Source of the DNA: an uncultured Thermomicrobiales bacterium | Lineage (GTDB): Bacteria > Chloroflexota > Chloroflexia > Thermomicrobiales > UBA6265 | Reading direction: 5' to 3' | DNA: 36,542 nucleotides | Assembly (NCBI GenBank): GCA_902806355.1 | Contig: CADCWI010000029.1 | Coordinates: forward strand, 1 to 36,542 | In this document: positions 23,083 through 31,116 of the stretch, piece after piece | How the letters are laid out: the number at the start of each line of letters is the position of its first letter | Numbering within the stretch: the stretch's first letter is position 1 | Program-made: the position numbers and the translations under genes | Notes under the pieces: model-generated | What the model was told of the DNA's origin: nothing | What the model saw: the letters and a program-made list of their open reading frames with translations, nothing else | Databases searched by the model: none

Positions 23083-23730
23083 TTGTCGTTGTCGGGAAGC
23101 GAGCAACGCCCGGTGAAGTTCTCCTTCGGAGGCCTCCTAGTCGCCGCGGTGGTTCTCAGCTTCGCCGTCGCCGTCGTGGCCTTCGTCGCGGTCGATCGCT
23201 TCATGCAACCCGACATCCTGGTCGGACCGCCGGAACCGCGGGACATCACCGTGGAAGTCACGGGAGGGGTCGCGACACCAGGTGTCGTTACGGTGCCGGA
23301 ATCCGGGCGTCTCCAGCACGTCGTCGATGCGGCGGGTGGGTTTGCACCCGACGCGGACGTCACGTCGCTCAACATGGCCGCTCGCGTCGGTGATGGCGAG
23401 GAGATCGTGATCCCCGTCATCCGGCACAACGACCCGATGGCGGAACCGACGTCTCCACCCGCTCCAACCGAGGGTGACGAACCGGTCGGTGAACCCGATC
23501 CACCAGGAACAGCTTCATCTGGCCCTTCCAATGAACCTCTCAACCTGAACACCGCATCGCCGGCAGAGCTCGAGTCACTGCCAAGGATCGGGCCAGTGCT
23601 GGCCGAGCGGATCGTGGCGTATCGAACCGAGAAGGGTGCTTTTACCTCCCTTGACCAACTGGTGGAGGTCGATGGAATTTCAACGGCAACCCTCGAGGAA
23701 CTGCGCCCGTTCCTGACCGTGGATGAATAG
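23083..23730 (+). CDS. comEA: ComEA-type DNA-binding competence protein (SLBB + helix-hairpin-helix)
   Basis: ComEA is the membrane-anchored receptor that binds incoming double-stranded DNA in natural transformation. The protein has one membrane helix (about 15-38, GGLLVAAVVLSFAVAVVAFVAV), then an SLBB domain (ITVEVTGGVATPGVVTVPESGRLQHVVDAAGGF, about 53-110) and a Pro/Glu/Ser linker (about 118-150). A C-terminal pair of helix-hairpin-helix motifs follows (LNLNTASPAELESLPRIGPVLAERIVAYR and FTSLDQLVEVDGISTATLEELRPFL). The annotated start is TTG 23083; GTG 23113 is a plausible shorter start that still keeps the helix. It overlaps comEC by eight bases. Confidence 0.88.
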   Translation: MSLSGSEQRPVKFSFGGLLVAAVVLSFAVAVVAFVAVDRFMQPDILVGPPEPRDITVEVTGGVATPGVVTVPESGRLQHVVDAAGGFAPDADVTSLNMAARVGDGEEIVIPVIRHNDPMAEPTSPPAPTEGDEPVGEPDPPGTASSGPSNEPLNLNTASPAELESLPRIGPVLAERIVAYRTEKGAFTSLDQLVEVDGISTATLEELRPFLTVDE

Positions 23731-25249
23731 TGCGTGGGGTGTGCTGATCGGGTCAGGCGTGGTGGCGGGCGCCTGGCTCGGTCCCGTAGCTCTTCCGATT
23801 CTGCTGGCGACTGCCTTGGTGGCCGCACTGATTCGTGACCAGGTACGGATCCCGGTTCTCGCCACGATCATCGTGGCCACAGCCGTTGGTGTGTTGCGTG
23901 GATCGGGCACTGCCCCCGATGAGCTGCCTCTCGCCCTTGAGGCGTCGTCAGCAGGCTCGGGGACGGTGATGTCCCTGCCGTCGCCTTCTCGTTCGGGAGA
24001 CCGCGTTCTCTTCCATGTGGAGTCGATCGGCCCTGCTGGCTCGGTCTCCGAACCGGCAGACTTCGTCGCGATGCTCTGGCTTCCCGAGCATGTCGAAGTC
24101 GCGCCCGGTGACCGCCTCTCGGTGAACTGGACGATCGAAGACGCGGCCAGCATCGCTCCCGGGTTCGGATCGTATGTTCGATCGCGGGGCGCGCAAGCCG
24201 TCGGATACATGTCGAGGATCGACGATACCGAGCTAGGTGGATCCTGGATGGGGCGATTGGTCGATCTGCGGCGGACGCTTTCGATTCGCTTTGAATCGAT
24301 CCTGCCTGGTGACGCCGGAGCACTGGCATCCGGAATCGTGAGCGGCGATGATTCCGGGCTCAGCGAGCCGGTCCGCGATGCTTTCCTGAGGACGGGCACA
24401 TCCCATATCACCGCCGTCAGCGGTTCCAACGTGTCGATGCTCCTGGCACTCTGGAACCTGATGGTGCGGCCCGGACGGTTCCGGCGAATGGTGCTGGTGC
24501 AGGCCGCGATTATCGCTACGATCTGGCTTTACGCCGTCCTGGTCGGCCTGGAACCACCGGCGGTTCGCGCCGCGCTGGTGGCAAGCCTGGGATTACTGGC
24601 GTCCCGATGTGGTCGGCACCCGGATCCGATGACGCTGCTGTTCCTGGCATCGGCGGCGATGGTGATATGGGATCCCCGGACCACCCGGATGATCTCGTTC
24701 TGGCTGTCGTTCGTCGCGTCGGCCGCGCTGATCGGGCGGTTGCCCGCGGATTCGGGGAGGGGGTGGCTCGACAACACGAGAGCCGTCGGGACTGGTGTCC
24801 TGTTCGCGTATCTCGCCACGCTTCCGATCGTGCTGACCGTGTTCGGGACGTGGTCGATATCGGCGGTCGTCGCGAACGCGGTGCTTGCACCGTTGATGAT
24901 GCTGGCGTTCCCCCTGTCGTTCCTGCTCGGATTCGTTCTGCTCGTGGCGCCCCAGCTTGCCGGGGTCGTTGCCTGGGTTCCGGGCATCGTTCTCGAGGCG
25001 GCACTTCTGACGGTGCGGACGCTTTCGGATATCGCATCTCCACTGGAGTTCAGGACTGCGGGGTGGATCGGTGTGCTTCCGGTCGTCATGCTCAGCGTGC
25101 TGATGCTGCTGGGCTTCAGCCAGGACGGGAGGCGATGGATCAACCTCTTTGCGGAACGCTGGAAGGTCTCAAGAGCCAACGTGGTCGTACTTGCCCTGGC
25201 TTCCGTGATCGCGGCGGCGACCGGTGCCGTGCTTGCGCTGATCCGCTGA
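23723..25249 (+). CDS. comEC: ComEC/Rec2-family DNA-uptake channel, without the C-terminal metallo-lactamase domain
   Basis: ComEC forms the inner-membrane channel that brings single-stranded DNA into the cell. The 508-aa protein starts with two hydrophobic helices and an outer OB-like (DUF4131) region (about 60-170). The competence domain follows, with the hallmark ALASGIVSGDDSGLSEPVRDAFLRTGTSHITAVSGSNVSMLL near 200-240 and multiple helices including LVGLEPPAVRAALVASLGLLASR and WDPRTTRMISFWLSFVASAALI. It stops after the last helix. The metallo-beta-lactamase domain that many ComEC carry (total about 750 aa) is missing, and no remnant was found downstream. ATG 23723 overlaps the comEA stop, implying coupled translation. 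Confidence 0.88.
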   Translation: MNSAWGVLIGSGVVAGAWLGPVALPILLATALVAALIRDQVRIPVLATIIVATAVGVLRGSGTAPDELPLALEASSAGSGTVMSLPSPSRSGDRVLFHVESIGPAGSVSEPADFVAMLWLPEHVEVAPGDRLSVNWTIEDAASIAPGFGSYVRSRGAQAVGYMSRIDDTELGGSWMGRLVDLRRTLSIRFESILPGDAGALASGIVSGDDSGLSEPVRDAFLRTGTSHITAVSGSNVSMLLALWNLMVRPGRFRRMVLVQAAIIATIWLYAVLVGLEPPAVRAALVASLGLLASRCGRHPDPMTLLFLASAAMVIWDPRTTRMISFWLSFVASAALIGRLPADSGRGWLDNTRAVGTGVLFAYLATLPIVLTVFGTWSISAVVANAVLAPLMMLAFPLSFLLGFVLLVAPQLAGVVAWVPGIVLEAALLTVRTLSDIASPLEFRTAGWIGVLPVVMLSVLMLLGFSQDGRRWINLFAERWKVSRANVVVLALASVIAAATGAVLALIR

Positions 25250-25497
25250 TTCTTCCGGTCCGTTTGCCCGTGCAGCAGGTGCACCGGTGTCGCGATGGGC
25301 GGATCCTTCCCGGTCGATTCCAGTACCGTCCAGTCGGCGCGTATCGCCTGTGTCCCGGGTATCGGGCAGGTTGAGGGCGAACCTGCGGGCGGTTCTCTGC
25401 AGCACAGGCACCCGGATCGACGGCGTGCCGGTGGTGAATGTGTCGCTAACAGTCGATCCTGGACCGCCTCTACATGCCCCAGTTGAAGTGATTCCGG

Positions 25498-25527
25498 TTG
25501 ACAAGCGGCCAAGCGGGCGCGTATCTT
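25498..25527 (+). promoter_or_regulatory. Promoter of tRNA-Glu
   Basis: TTGACA (25498-25503), an 18-base spacer and TATCTT (25522-25527) lie just ahead of the tRNA. Initiation would fall about 4 bases before the mature 5' end at 25538, so little or no 5' leader has to be removed by RNase P. Confidence 0.7.
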
Positions 25528-25537
25528 CCCTTGCGCT

Positions 25538-25614
25538 GCCCCCATGGTCTAGCGGCCTAGGACGTCACCCTTTCAAGGTGAAGATCGCGGGTTCGAATCC
25601 CGCTGGGGGTACCA
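25538..25614 (+). tRNA. tRNA-Glu (anticodon UUC)
   Basis: The cloverleaf is complete. The acceptor GCCCCCA (25538-25544) pairs with TGGGGGT (25604-25610) with a terminal G-U. The anticodon stem is TCACC/GGTGA (25565-25569, 25577-25581) around the loop CTTTCAA, giving anticodon TTC at 25572-25574. The T arm is GCGGGTTCGAATCCCGC. The discriminator A25611 and an encoded CCA (25612-25614) follow. It reads GAA and GAG codons and stands alone, without neighbouring tRNAs. Confidence 0.96.
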
Positions 25615-26118
25615 CACGGTCCTCAAGCCATCCCCGAGGCATCATCGCCTCCATTCCCTATTGCTAGAGAAGTGATCGAACATTGCTCTCCCGGTGATCC
25701 AGGGCCGCCGTCCATTTCAGATCAGGTGACGCTGGATCCATCCAGCGCCCCATGAGACTTCCTTCCGACGATATATTGGATTCTCAGCTTTCTTACTGGC
25801 AAGGCACGCCCGGCGGTGTGACCGCCAAATTCTCCCTGGCTCACCTCCGACCATGCAGCTGGCGGCGGTCAGGTGGTCTACAGCCTTGTTTCCGTCAGGT
25901 TGTGCCAGGGGGCGAGGTTGCACAACGGTGACGCGCACACGAACCGCTGGTCCCGTGCGTGCGAGTTTGCCTTCATCCGGGATTGCGATGGTTTCCCGGG
26001 GCAGCCCAGTGCTCCCGTACCGCGCCTCGTCTTAGTCGACGATGCACGATGGACCACACTGAACGCCTAGATTTTCAAAGATGATGAAGGATCTCGTAAC
26101 GCGAGACGGAGGACAGGA
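25615..26118 (+). other. Non-coding region between tRNA-Glu and the nucleotidyltransferase gene
   Basis: These 504 bases have no convincing gene. A small inverted repeat, CGCTGG-ATCCAT-CCAGCG, lies at 25730-25747 and could end tRNA transcription. Near the right end GGAGG precedes the ATG at 26119. Confidence 0.5.
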
Positions 26119-27096
26119 ATGGATGTCATCTTCCCGGTAGCCGGTCTTGGCACACGGTTACGACCGCAGACGTGGAGCAAGCCGAAGCCGCTGGTGAGCG
26201 TGGCGGGCAAGCCGATGTTCGAGCATGTGATCGACCGGATCATGCCGTACGAGCCCCGGAAACTGGTCTTCATCACCGGCTACCTTGGCGATCAGATCGA
26301 AGCGTGGGCCAGGGAGACCTATCCGGATGTCGAGTTGGGATTCGTCGAGCAACCGGAGATGCTGGGTCAGACCGATGCGATCATCCGCACCCGGGGCATG
26401 TGCGATGATGATGCCCTGATCCTTTTCCCGGACGCGTTGTTCGAGGCCGACTTCAGCGGGCTCGATGAGCTCTCGGCGGACGCCGTGATCTTCACGAAAG
26501 AGGTGGCTGATCCGTCCGCGCTCGGCGTAACCCTTGTCGAAGACGGCTTCGTGACGAAGTTGATCGAGAAGCCGGCTACGTTCGTCTCGAGCCAGGCGAC
26601 GGTTGGCATCTATTACTTCAGGCGGATCGACGACCTCTACGTCGCGATCGATGAGCAGATCCGGCGTGAACTCCGGACAAAGGGCGAGTTCTTCATCGCC
26701 GATGCGATGCAGCTGATGATCGACGGTGGCAAGAAGTTCGTCACGCGAAACATCGATGTCTGGGAAGACTGCGGGAACGCCGACGCCTTGCTGCAGACGA
26801 ACCGGTACCTGCTGTCATCGGATCCGTCGTCGCCAGCACAGCGCGCAGGATCGGTGATCATTCCGCCATCAGTTGTCCATCGATCGGCGGAGCTGGACAA
26901 CGCGGTCGTCGGCCCCCATGCCAGCATCGGCGCCGGAGCACAGGTCAAGGATTCGATCGTACGCGATTCGATTGTCGAGGATGGGGCTCGGCTTGAAGGA
27001 GTGATCCTCGAACACTCGATCATCGGGCGCAAGGCCGAGATCGTGGGCCGCCGATCGCAAATCAATGTCGCCGACACATCGAAGGTATCCGTATGA
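26119..27096 (+). CDS. Sugar-phosphate nucleotidyltransferase with left-handed beta-helix tail
   Basis: The enzyme class joins a sugar 1-phosphate to an NTP to make a nucleotide sugar (for example UDP-glucose or dTDP-glucose). The N-terminal domain has PVAGLGTRLRPQTWSKPKPLVSVAGKPM (residues 5-32), the signature G-x-G-T-R-L-x-P with the KPK lysine, then ILFPDALFEADF and LIEKPATFVSSQATVGIYYF. Residues about 240-325 are hexapeptide-like repeats (GSVIIPPSVVHRSAELDNAVVGPHASIGAGAQVKDSIVRDSIVEDGARLEG) forming a short beta-helix, as in GlmU-like or MPG1-like proteins. Substrate cannot be fixed. The start ATG 26119 has GGAGG upstream. Its stop overlaps prmA by four bases (ATGA). Confidence 0.87.
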   Translation: MDVIFPVAGLGTRLRPQTWSKPKPLVSVAGKPMFEHVIDRIMPYEPRKLVFITGYLGDQIEAWARETYPDVELGFVEQPEMLGQTDAIIRTRGMCDDDALILFPDALFEADFSGLDELSADAVIFTKEVADPSALGVTLVEDGFVTKLIEKPATFVSSQATVGIYYFRRIDDLYVAIDEQIRRELRTKGEFFIADAMQLMIDGGKKFVTRNIDVWEDCGNADALLQTNRYLLSSDPSSPAQRAGSVIIPPSVVHRSAELDNAVVGPHASIGAGAQVKDSIVRDSIVEDGARLEGVILEHSIIGRKAEIVGRRSQINVADTSKVSV

Positions 27097-28058
27097 CGAC
27101 ACCCCGGCCCCACAGCGACTCGGTCAACGCTGCGACCACCGCGCCGGACCGGATCTGGCACGAGCTGTCCGTCGAAGTCGATACGGAAGCGGTCGAGCCG
27201 GTCTCCGAGCTCTTCGGTCGCCACGGATTCAACGAAGGCGTTGCGATCGATGAACCATATGTGCAGGACGGTGACGGGGACAACCTTGAGATGGACCCGG
27301 ACAGGCCGTACGTCGTTCGCACGTATGTCGCCGACAGCGATTTCCGGCCTCAAGCGATCGACGATATCCGGCACGCGCTTTGGCATCTGGGCCGCATCGG
27401 GAGGGTCGGGGAGCTCAAGGACACGCTGCTCAAGGAAGAGGACTGGGCGAACGCCTGGAAAGTCCACTTCGAGGTCCATCGCATCGGCCAACGGGTTGTA
27501 ATCCGACCTCCGTGGCAGGAGTACGAGGCAAAGGACGACGAAGTCGTCGTCGAGCTGGATCCCGGCATGGCGTTCGGAACCGGGCTTCATCCCTCGACGA
27601 AGCTCTCGATGCTCGGCGTCGAGCAGGTCGTTCGAGATGGTGATCGCGTATTCGATGTCGGGACGGGATCCGGCATCCTCGCCATCGCGGCGCTCAAGCT
27701 TGGCGCGAAGGAGGCGGACGCGGTCGATGTCGAAACGATCGCCGTTCGTGCCACCAGGGAGAACGCCGAGCGCAACGGCGTCTCCGATCGATTGAACGTC
27801 GCGCTCGGGACAGCAGGACCCGGAGAGCCCTTTGAAGGTCAGTACGATGTGGTGCTCGCCAATATCATCGCGCGCATCCTGATCGAGCTGTCCGAGCACT
27901 TGGTCAGGGCCACACGGCATGGGGGATCGCTTGTACTTGCCGGGATCATCGAGAGTCGCGAGGCGGATGTCGTGGATGCATTCGCCGCTCGTGGCGCGAC
28001 GGTGAAAACGCGACGCCAAACGGACGACTGGGTTTCGCTGGTACTCGTTCGCGAATAG
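27093..28058 (+). CDS. prmA: Ribosomal protein L11 methyltransferase
   Basis: PrmA trimethylates lysines and the N-terminus of ribosomal protein L11. The 321-aa protein has an N-terminal recognition domain (about 15-110, IWHELSVEVDTEAVEPVSELFGRHGFNEGV), the linker DWANAWKVHF, and ELDPGMAFGTGLHPSTKL. The SAM-binding segment is VFDVGTGSGILAIAALKLGAKEADAVDVE, and the catalytic-loop equivalent is DVVLANIIARILIELSEHL. ATG 27093 overlaps the nucleotidyltransferase stop, so the pair is coupled although the functions are unrelated. The length is normal. Confidence 0.92.
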   Translation: MTTPRPHSDSVNAATTAPDRIWHELSVEVDTEAVEPVSELFGRHGFNEGVAIDEPYVQDGDGDNLEMDPDRPYVVRTYVADSDFRPQAIDDIRHALWHLGRIGRVGELKDTLLKEEDWANAWKVHFEVHRIGQRVVIRPPWQEYEAKDDEVVVELDPGMAFGTGLHPSTKLSMLGVEQVVRDGDRVFDVGTGSGILAIAALKLGAKEADAVDVETIAVRATRENAERNGVSDRLNVALGTAGPGEPFEGQYDVVLANIIARILIELSEHLVRATRHGGSLVLAGIIESREADVVDAFAARGATVKTRRQTDDWVSLVLVRE

Positions 28059-28193
28059 CGACGACACACTCTATTGGCCTCGTGATAAGATTCACAGTTG
28101 CTCAGGGGGAGTATCCTCCCTTCTTCGTCAGCGTAATCCGTCCTCTCGCCCTGTTGTTGTCACCGTCGTTCCGGAAGGTAGAACCGCTCCGTT

Positions 28194-29633
28194 ATGCCAG
28201 TTGTCAGCCCGCTTTCACACCGTCGCGTCGAACTCGCGCCAGCTTCCCCAGGGTTGATCCAGGCGGTCTCGCCGGGCTCCTTTGCGATGGAGCTTGGGAT
28301 TGAACCGGGCGACAGGGTGCTGGGCGTCAATGGGTACCCGTTGCAGGACGCACTCGACTTCCAATTCCAGGCGCAGTCCAACGAGGTGGCGATCGATGTC
28401 GACCGGAACGGGTCGATCCTCCGGTACGAGCTTGAGCTTGAAGGCGACGAATACTGGGGCATCACGTTCGCCGATCCGACGTTCGATGGAGTGCGCGTGT
28501 GCGAGAACGCGTGCCCGTTTTGCTTTATCAAGCAGATTCCGAAAGGCATGCGCCGCTCCCTCTACGTGATGGATGACGATTACCGGTATTCGATGCTCTA
28601 TGGATCCTTTGTCACGCTGACGAACCTGACAGAGGAGGACTGGCATCGCATCGAATCCCAGCACATGAGCCCGATGCACGTATCGGTGCATGCGACGAAT
28701 CCCGAGCTGCGGGTGGCGCTGGTTGGCAATCCCAAGGCCGCCGACGTCATGGATCACCTCCGGCGGCTCGAAGCGGCGGGCATCGACTTCCACGCCCAGC
28801 TGGTGCTCTGCCCTAGCGTCAATGATGGAGAGGAACTCGATCGCAGTCTCGAGGATCTTGCCGGGCTCGGGTCTCACCTGCTCTCGATCGCGGGGGTTCC
28901 GGTCGGCCTCAGCAAGCATGGCCAGGAACGCCAGAGCAAGCAGATCCGCCTTTCGCGCACCTGCATGCGGCTGCTTCCGGACAGCAATCGCGAGATGATT
29001 CGGGTCCGGCGGTACGAACCGGAGGAAGCCAGCCTCGTGATCGACCACGCCGAGCGCTGGCAGCGGCGCTTTCAGGAAGAGCGGGGTGATACGTTCTTCC
29101 ACCTTGGTGACGAGTTCTACCTGATGACCGGCCGCGAGGTGCCTGGCGCCGATCATTACGCCGGTTTCCCGCAGCTCGAGGACGGGATAGGGATCACGCG
29201 GCACTTCATCGACGGCGTGACACGCTACATCCGGCGAGCCCGACCGAATATCCTCCGCGACGAAGTGGGAACCGTGGCTTGTGGCACGCTGATTGGACCA
29301 ACCATGACCGAATCGGTCGAGCGTTTCAACAAGCATACCGGCGCGGTGCTGGAGGTCATCCCGGTCGAGAACCGGTTCCTGGGTCCGGAAATCAACGTCT
29401 CCGGGCTGTTGAGCGGGCAGGATCTGCTCGCCGGCCTCGGTAGGTCTCAGGGTACTGGCCCGGTCTTCGTCTCACGGAAAATGATCTCCGATCGCACCGG
29501 CACCTTGCTGGATGACCAGCGCCTTGAGGACGTGGCGGCTCGTCTTGGACGATCGGTGGTGCCGGCGGAAACGATGGGTGAGGTTGCGGAGTATCTGCGA
29601 CGCCATCGTTCGTCGCTCGCGCGGGTTGCCTGA
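28194..29633 (+). CDS. PDZ + DUF512 radical SAM-like iron-sulfur protein
   Basis: The 479-aa protein starts with a PDZ-like domain (about 20-80, GLIQAVSPGSFAMELGIEPGDRVLGVNGYPL). The iron-sulfur signature Cys103-x3-Cys107-x2-Cys110 (CENACPFC) follows, then FIKQIPKGMRRSLYVMDDDYRYSMLYGSFVTLTNL, which is the hallmark of this family. The SAM barrel (VSVHATNPELRVALVGNP) and the DUF512 C-terminal part (LGDEFYLMTGREVPGADHYAGFPQLEDGIG) complete it. The family is widespread in Firmicutes, cyanobacteria and Chloroflexota, often near the GTPase Der, and has no established reaction. Here it stands after prmA with a 135-base gap, and it converges with a glycosyltransferase gene. Confidence 0.9.
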   Translation: MPVVSPLSHRRVELAPASPGLIQAVSPGSFAMELGIEPGDRVLGVNGYPLQDALDFQFQAQSNEVAIDVDRNGSILRYELELEGDEYWGITFADPTFDGVRVCENACPFCFIKQIPKGMRRSLYVMDDDYRYSMLYGSFVTLTNLTEEDWHRIESQHMSPMHVSVHATNPELRVALVGNPKAADVMDHLRRLEAAGIDFHAQLVLCPSVNDGEELDRSLEDLAGLGSHLLSIAGVPVGLSKHGQERQSKQIRLSRTCMRLLPDSNREMIRVRRYEPEEASLVIDHAERWQRRFQEERGDTFFHLGDEFYLMTGREVPGADHYAGFPQLEDGIGITRHFIDGVTRYIRRARPNILRDEVGTVACGTLIGPTMTESVERFNKHTGAVLEVIPVENRFLGPEINVSGLLSGQDLLAGLGRSQGTGPVFVSRKMISDRTGTLLDDQRLEDVAARLGRSVVPAETMGEVAEYLRRHRSSLARVA

Positions 29634-29670
29634 CGACGGCGACCGGAGCCGGACAGCGCCGGTGGGAAGG

Positions 29671-30531
29671 TCAGCGTTTCCGGCGTAGGATCCTGGACAG
29701 CACCGTCAGGCCGGAGATCGCTCCGGCTCCGATCAAGGCGTCCCCGAGCGCATAGTACGGGCGGGGTGCGGGTGAGGATTCCGGTGGCTGATAGCGGTGC
29801 ATGTGGATCCACAGGAGGACGGTTTCTCGCATTGCCTTGAGGATCACCCGGATGCTCCCGCCCGTTGCCTGGCCGGCGACCCGAGGCTGATGCGGGACGC
29901 CGATCTGCACCAGGGTCGCGCCCTGGCGACGAAGCTTCGCCTGAATCTCGGCGTTGATCAATGCCCCCGATGATGTCAGCACCAGCGAGCGCAGCAGGTC
30001 CCCCCGGAACACCTTGAACGCGCAGTCGAGATCCCGCAGGTGCACGCCGAAAAGCACACGAACGGCGACGTTGAAGATCTCGGCGTTTATCCGGCGATGG
30101 ATTGGGTCCGATCGTTCCATCCGGAAGCCGGCCACGATGTCGAACAGCGGAACGAAGGGCGACAGCAGCCGAATATCGGCAACGTCGAATTGACGATCCG
30201 CGTCCATGAACATGACAAAGTCTTTCGAGCTTGCGCTGAAGCCGCTCTTCAAGGCACCGCCATAACCCCGGTTGCGCGGATGGTGGATGGGGTGAATCCG
30301 GTTGTCCTCCTCGGCGAGGCGATCGATGATCCGGGGCGTCCGATCCCGGCTTCCATCGTTGACGACGATGATCTCGAAGTCCTGGGTGTAGTTGGGGAGG
30401 GTCGCGAGGGCACGGCGGACAACGATCTCGATGTTGTCCGCTTCGTTGTACGCAGGCAGCACGAGCGACAGGGACCCGGGGATTGGAACCGGCGACCCGG
30501 TTGGAGCAGATGCTGTTGCTGCGTTGGACAC
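29671..30531 (-). CDS. Family 2 glycosyltransferase (dolichol-phosphate-mannose-synthase-like) with C-terminal membrane helix
   Basis: The protein moves a sugar from a nucleotide donor, often onto a polyprenyl phosphate. It shows LSLVLPAYNEADNIEIVV, IVVNDGSRDRTPRIIDRLA, HHPRNRGYGGALKSGF, the DxD-type FMDADRQFD, and DLDCAFKVFRGDLL. A hydrophobic C-terminal segment (ALGDALIGAGAISGLTVLSRIL) ends in a basic RRKR. The GTG at 30531 was chosen because GGAG lies about five bases upstream and the domain begins 17 residues later, giving 286 aa. The open frame continues to 30768 but that part overlaps fhaB and looks non-coding. It follows fhaB by 107 bases on the same strand. Confidence 0.85.
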   Translation of the reverse strand: MSNAATASAPTGSPVPIPGSLSLVLPAYNEADNIEIVVRRALATLPNYTQDFEIIVVNDGSRDRTPRIIDRLAEEDNRIHPIHHPRNRGYGGALKSGFSASSKDFVMFMDADRQFDVADIRLLSPFVPLFDIVAGFRMERSDPIHRRINAEIFNVAVRVLFGVHLRDLDCAFKVFRGDLLRSLVLTSSGALINAEIQAKLRRQGATLVQIGVPHQPRVAGQATGGSIRVILKAMRETVLLWIHMHRYQPPESSPAPRPYYALGDALIGAGAISGLTVLSRILRRKR

Positions 30532-30638
30532 AGGCTCTCCACTTGAACGAAACGGGGCGGAGTGACTCTTCGGGACGGTCCGGAATGTTTGCGGACATGA
30601 CGTCCGTGCCGAGGGAGGATCGGGATGATGCCGAAAGA

Positions 30639-31115
30639 TCAGGTGAGGTCTGCCCGCAGGGCGACGCGGCCGAATTGTACGATATCGTCCTGCCGCACCT
30701 GGACTTTCGATCGCACCGGTGCACCATTCAGCGCCGTGCCATTGGTGCTTCCGAGATCCTGCAGCCACCAGTTGCCATGGTCGTAGGTGAGCTGGGCGTG
30801 CGTTCCGGAGATAAAGGCATCGTCGATCACGATCGTATTGTCTTCCCGGCGGCCGACGGTGGTGTAGTGATCGAGCGGCAGACGGGAACCGGCGTCCAAA
30901 GATGATTCGGCCGGATCGACGACCTCGAGCGCGGCCGTCGGTCCTGGCATGCCAGACGCCGTGTCGTCACGGCTGGCGGACCCCATGGCTACCAGCTCCC
31001 GGATCGAGACGCGCGCGACCTGGTAGAGGAAGATGTAGATCAGGGCGATAAAGGCGAGTCGTAACGCGAGAATGAACCAGTCGAAGGGCAACGAGGACGA
31101 ATCGAACAATCCCAC
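30639..31115 (-). CDS. Membrane-anchored FHA-domain protein (FhaB type)
   Basis: The 158-aa protein has one N-terminal membrane helix (about 12-34, DWFILALRLAFIALIYIFLYQVA), a linker of about 45 residues and a C-terminal FHA domain (about 84-157). The phosphothreonine-binding residues are visible: VGRREDNTIVI, SGTHAQL and LGSTNGTALNG. The layout equals actinobacterial FhaB/FipA, which binds phosphorylated cell-division and wall-synthesis partners. GTG 31115 begins one base after the fhaA stop, so the two are coupled. A Ser/Thr kinase is not in the window, but a PP2C phosphatase lies 4.2 kb to the right. Confidence 0.88.
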   Translation of the reverse strand: MGLFDSSSLPFDWFILALRLAFIALIYIFLYQVARVSIRELVAMGSASRDDTASGMPGPTAALEVVDPAESSLDAGSRLPLDHYTTVGRREDNTIVIDDAFISGTHAQLTYDHGNWWLQDLGSTNGTALNGAPVRSKVQVRQDDIVQFGRVALRADLT

Positions 31116-31116
31116 G

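Noticed and set aside
24529..25545. Minus-strand open frame of 338 codons
   Set aside because: It is antisense to comEC and runs across the tRNA promoter; composition is Arg/Ser/Thr-rich without motifs.
25287..25667. Plus-strand frame after comEC as a possible broken metallo-lactamase domain
   Set aside because: No HxHxDH motif or hydrophobic pattern, and the frame runs into the tRNA gene.
26637..28067. Long open frame (476 codons) on the minus strand
   Set aside because: It is antisense to the nucleotidyltransferase and prmA genes, which carry clear family motifs; it arises from GC-rich codon bias.
28215..29336. Long minus-strand open frame of 373 codons
   Set aside because: It is fully antisense to the DUF512 radical SAM gene and shows no recognisable domain.
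30532..30768. N-terminal extension of the glycosyltransferase up to 30768
   Set aside because: It overlaps the FHA domain codons of fhaB, has Arg/Pro/His-rich composition, and a GTG with a ribosome site at 30531 explains the start better.
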